Origin: Prorocentrum cordatum
Taxonomy: Eukaryota; Sar; Dinophyceae; Prorocentrales; Prorocentraceae
Assembly (NCBI GenBank): GCA_963575745.1
Contig: CAUYUJ010020584.1
Span: 112,234 to 139,733, forward strand
DNA length: 27,500 bases
Reading direction: 5' to 3'
Positions 27,241-27,500 of the stretch are shown here, piece by piece (position 1 is the first letter of the stretch; each line of letters begins with the position of its first letter). The translations under genes were made by a program, and so were the position numbers. The notes below the pieces were generated by a model. The model saw nothing but the letters and a program-made list of their open reading frames with translations. It did no database searches and was not told the DNA's origin.

Positions 27241-27500
27241 ACTTCGGCGTTCGCCGATCGGCCCCAGCCCGAATCCACCCCAGCCCTGACTCTGACCCGA
27301 GTCCTGACCCCGGCCCGAGCCTGACCACCCTTCGCCCTACGCCCTAAGCTCTAGGCCATAGGCCCTGAGCGCGACACTAGCCACTCGCCGCTGGCAAGTG
27401 GCGGCCAGGCCCTCAGTCCTAGGCCCCAGGCGGAGGCCCTGGCCCTAGACCCCAGCCCTGGCCCTGAGTCCAGGGCATAGGCTAAGCCCTTGGACGTCGG
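27241..27500. repeat. Low-complexity CCTGACCC / AGGCCCTAGGCC region
   Basis: Irregular CCTGACCCGAG-like repeats (about 27283-27325), then AGGCC/GGCCCTRG words to the window edge. No gene was seen. Confidence 0.55.

Overview
This window looks like non-coding, repeat-dominated nuclear DNA from a protist with a large genome. A dinoflagellate is my best guess, from the GC-rich, CpG-rich background, kilobase-scale simple-sequence tracts, several fold-back elements, an interstitial TTAGGG/TTTAGGG-like motif and the near absence of intact genes. That assignment is inference. No spliced-leader sequence, rRNA, tRNA or recognisable conserved protein was found. There is nothing prokaryotic: no operons, ribosome binding sites or CRISPR arrays.

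Layout. 1-735: CCT then CAT microsatellites. 1140-3870: a minus-strand stretch that reads like protein in successive frames (coiled coil, Cys-pair segment), broken by frameshifts and stops; probably a decayed or retroelement-derived gene of unknown family. 4161-4642: a 482-bp transposon-like element with CAGTGGGGG inverted ends and flanking TA, inside a decayed AT-rich trinucleotide tract. 5035-6780: CTC, GTC and then 0.8 kb of GGA polypurine. 6699-7217: a possible exon. 7344-8113: two related fold-back elements built on GCATCGGCGATGC-type palindromes. 8900-9175: a GC-rich minisatellite.

9185-15830 is the main structure. It holds six head-to-tail copies of one repeat family. Full copies carry modules with two hairpins (GCGCGCG-TCGT-CGCGCGC, then GAAATCCTTC...GAAGGATTTC) and a GTC tract that grows from about 40-120 bp to about 600 bp in the last two copies. 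A 14-bp minisatellite built from the unit's terminal motif closes the array. The same family appears in inverse orientation at 20.89-21.5 kb as a 248-bp tandem repeat, and as a diverged fragment at 24.4-24.7 kb.

15960-16310 is a fold-back element, 16330-17270 three copies of a 340-bp GGGCT-rich repeat, 17450-18604 a CA/TA/TATACA satellite and 18866-19711 a CCA tract. 20.3-21.9 kb holds CAT/CAA tracts. 22.1-25.7 kb mixes purine and pyrimidine tracts with two copies of a 155-bp inverted-repeat element (the second at 26.3 kb) and a very regular 32-bp minisatellite. 26.2-27.25 kb has GCGCGCCGCGC-bearing repeats and a CTCGGTGTTCACCTCGG-type repeat.

Most long open frames here are translations of simple repeats and are not genes. 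What the window mainly records is repeat birth, spread and inversion, with at most one to three weak gene candidates.
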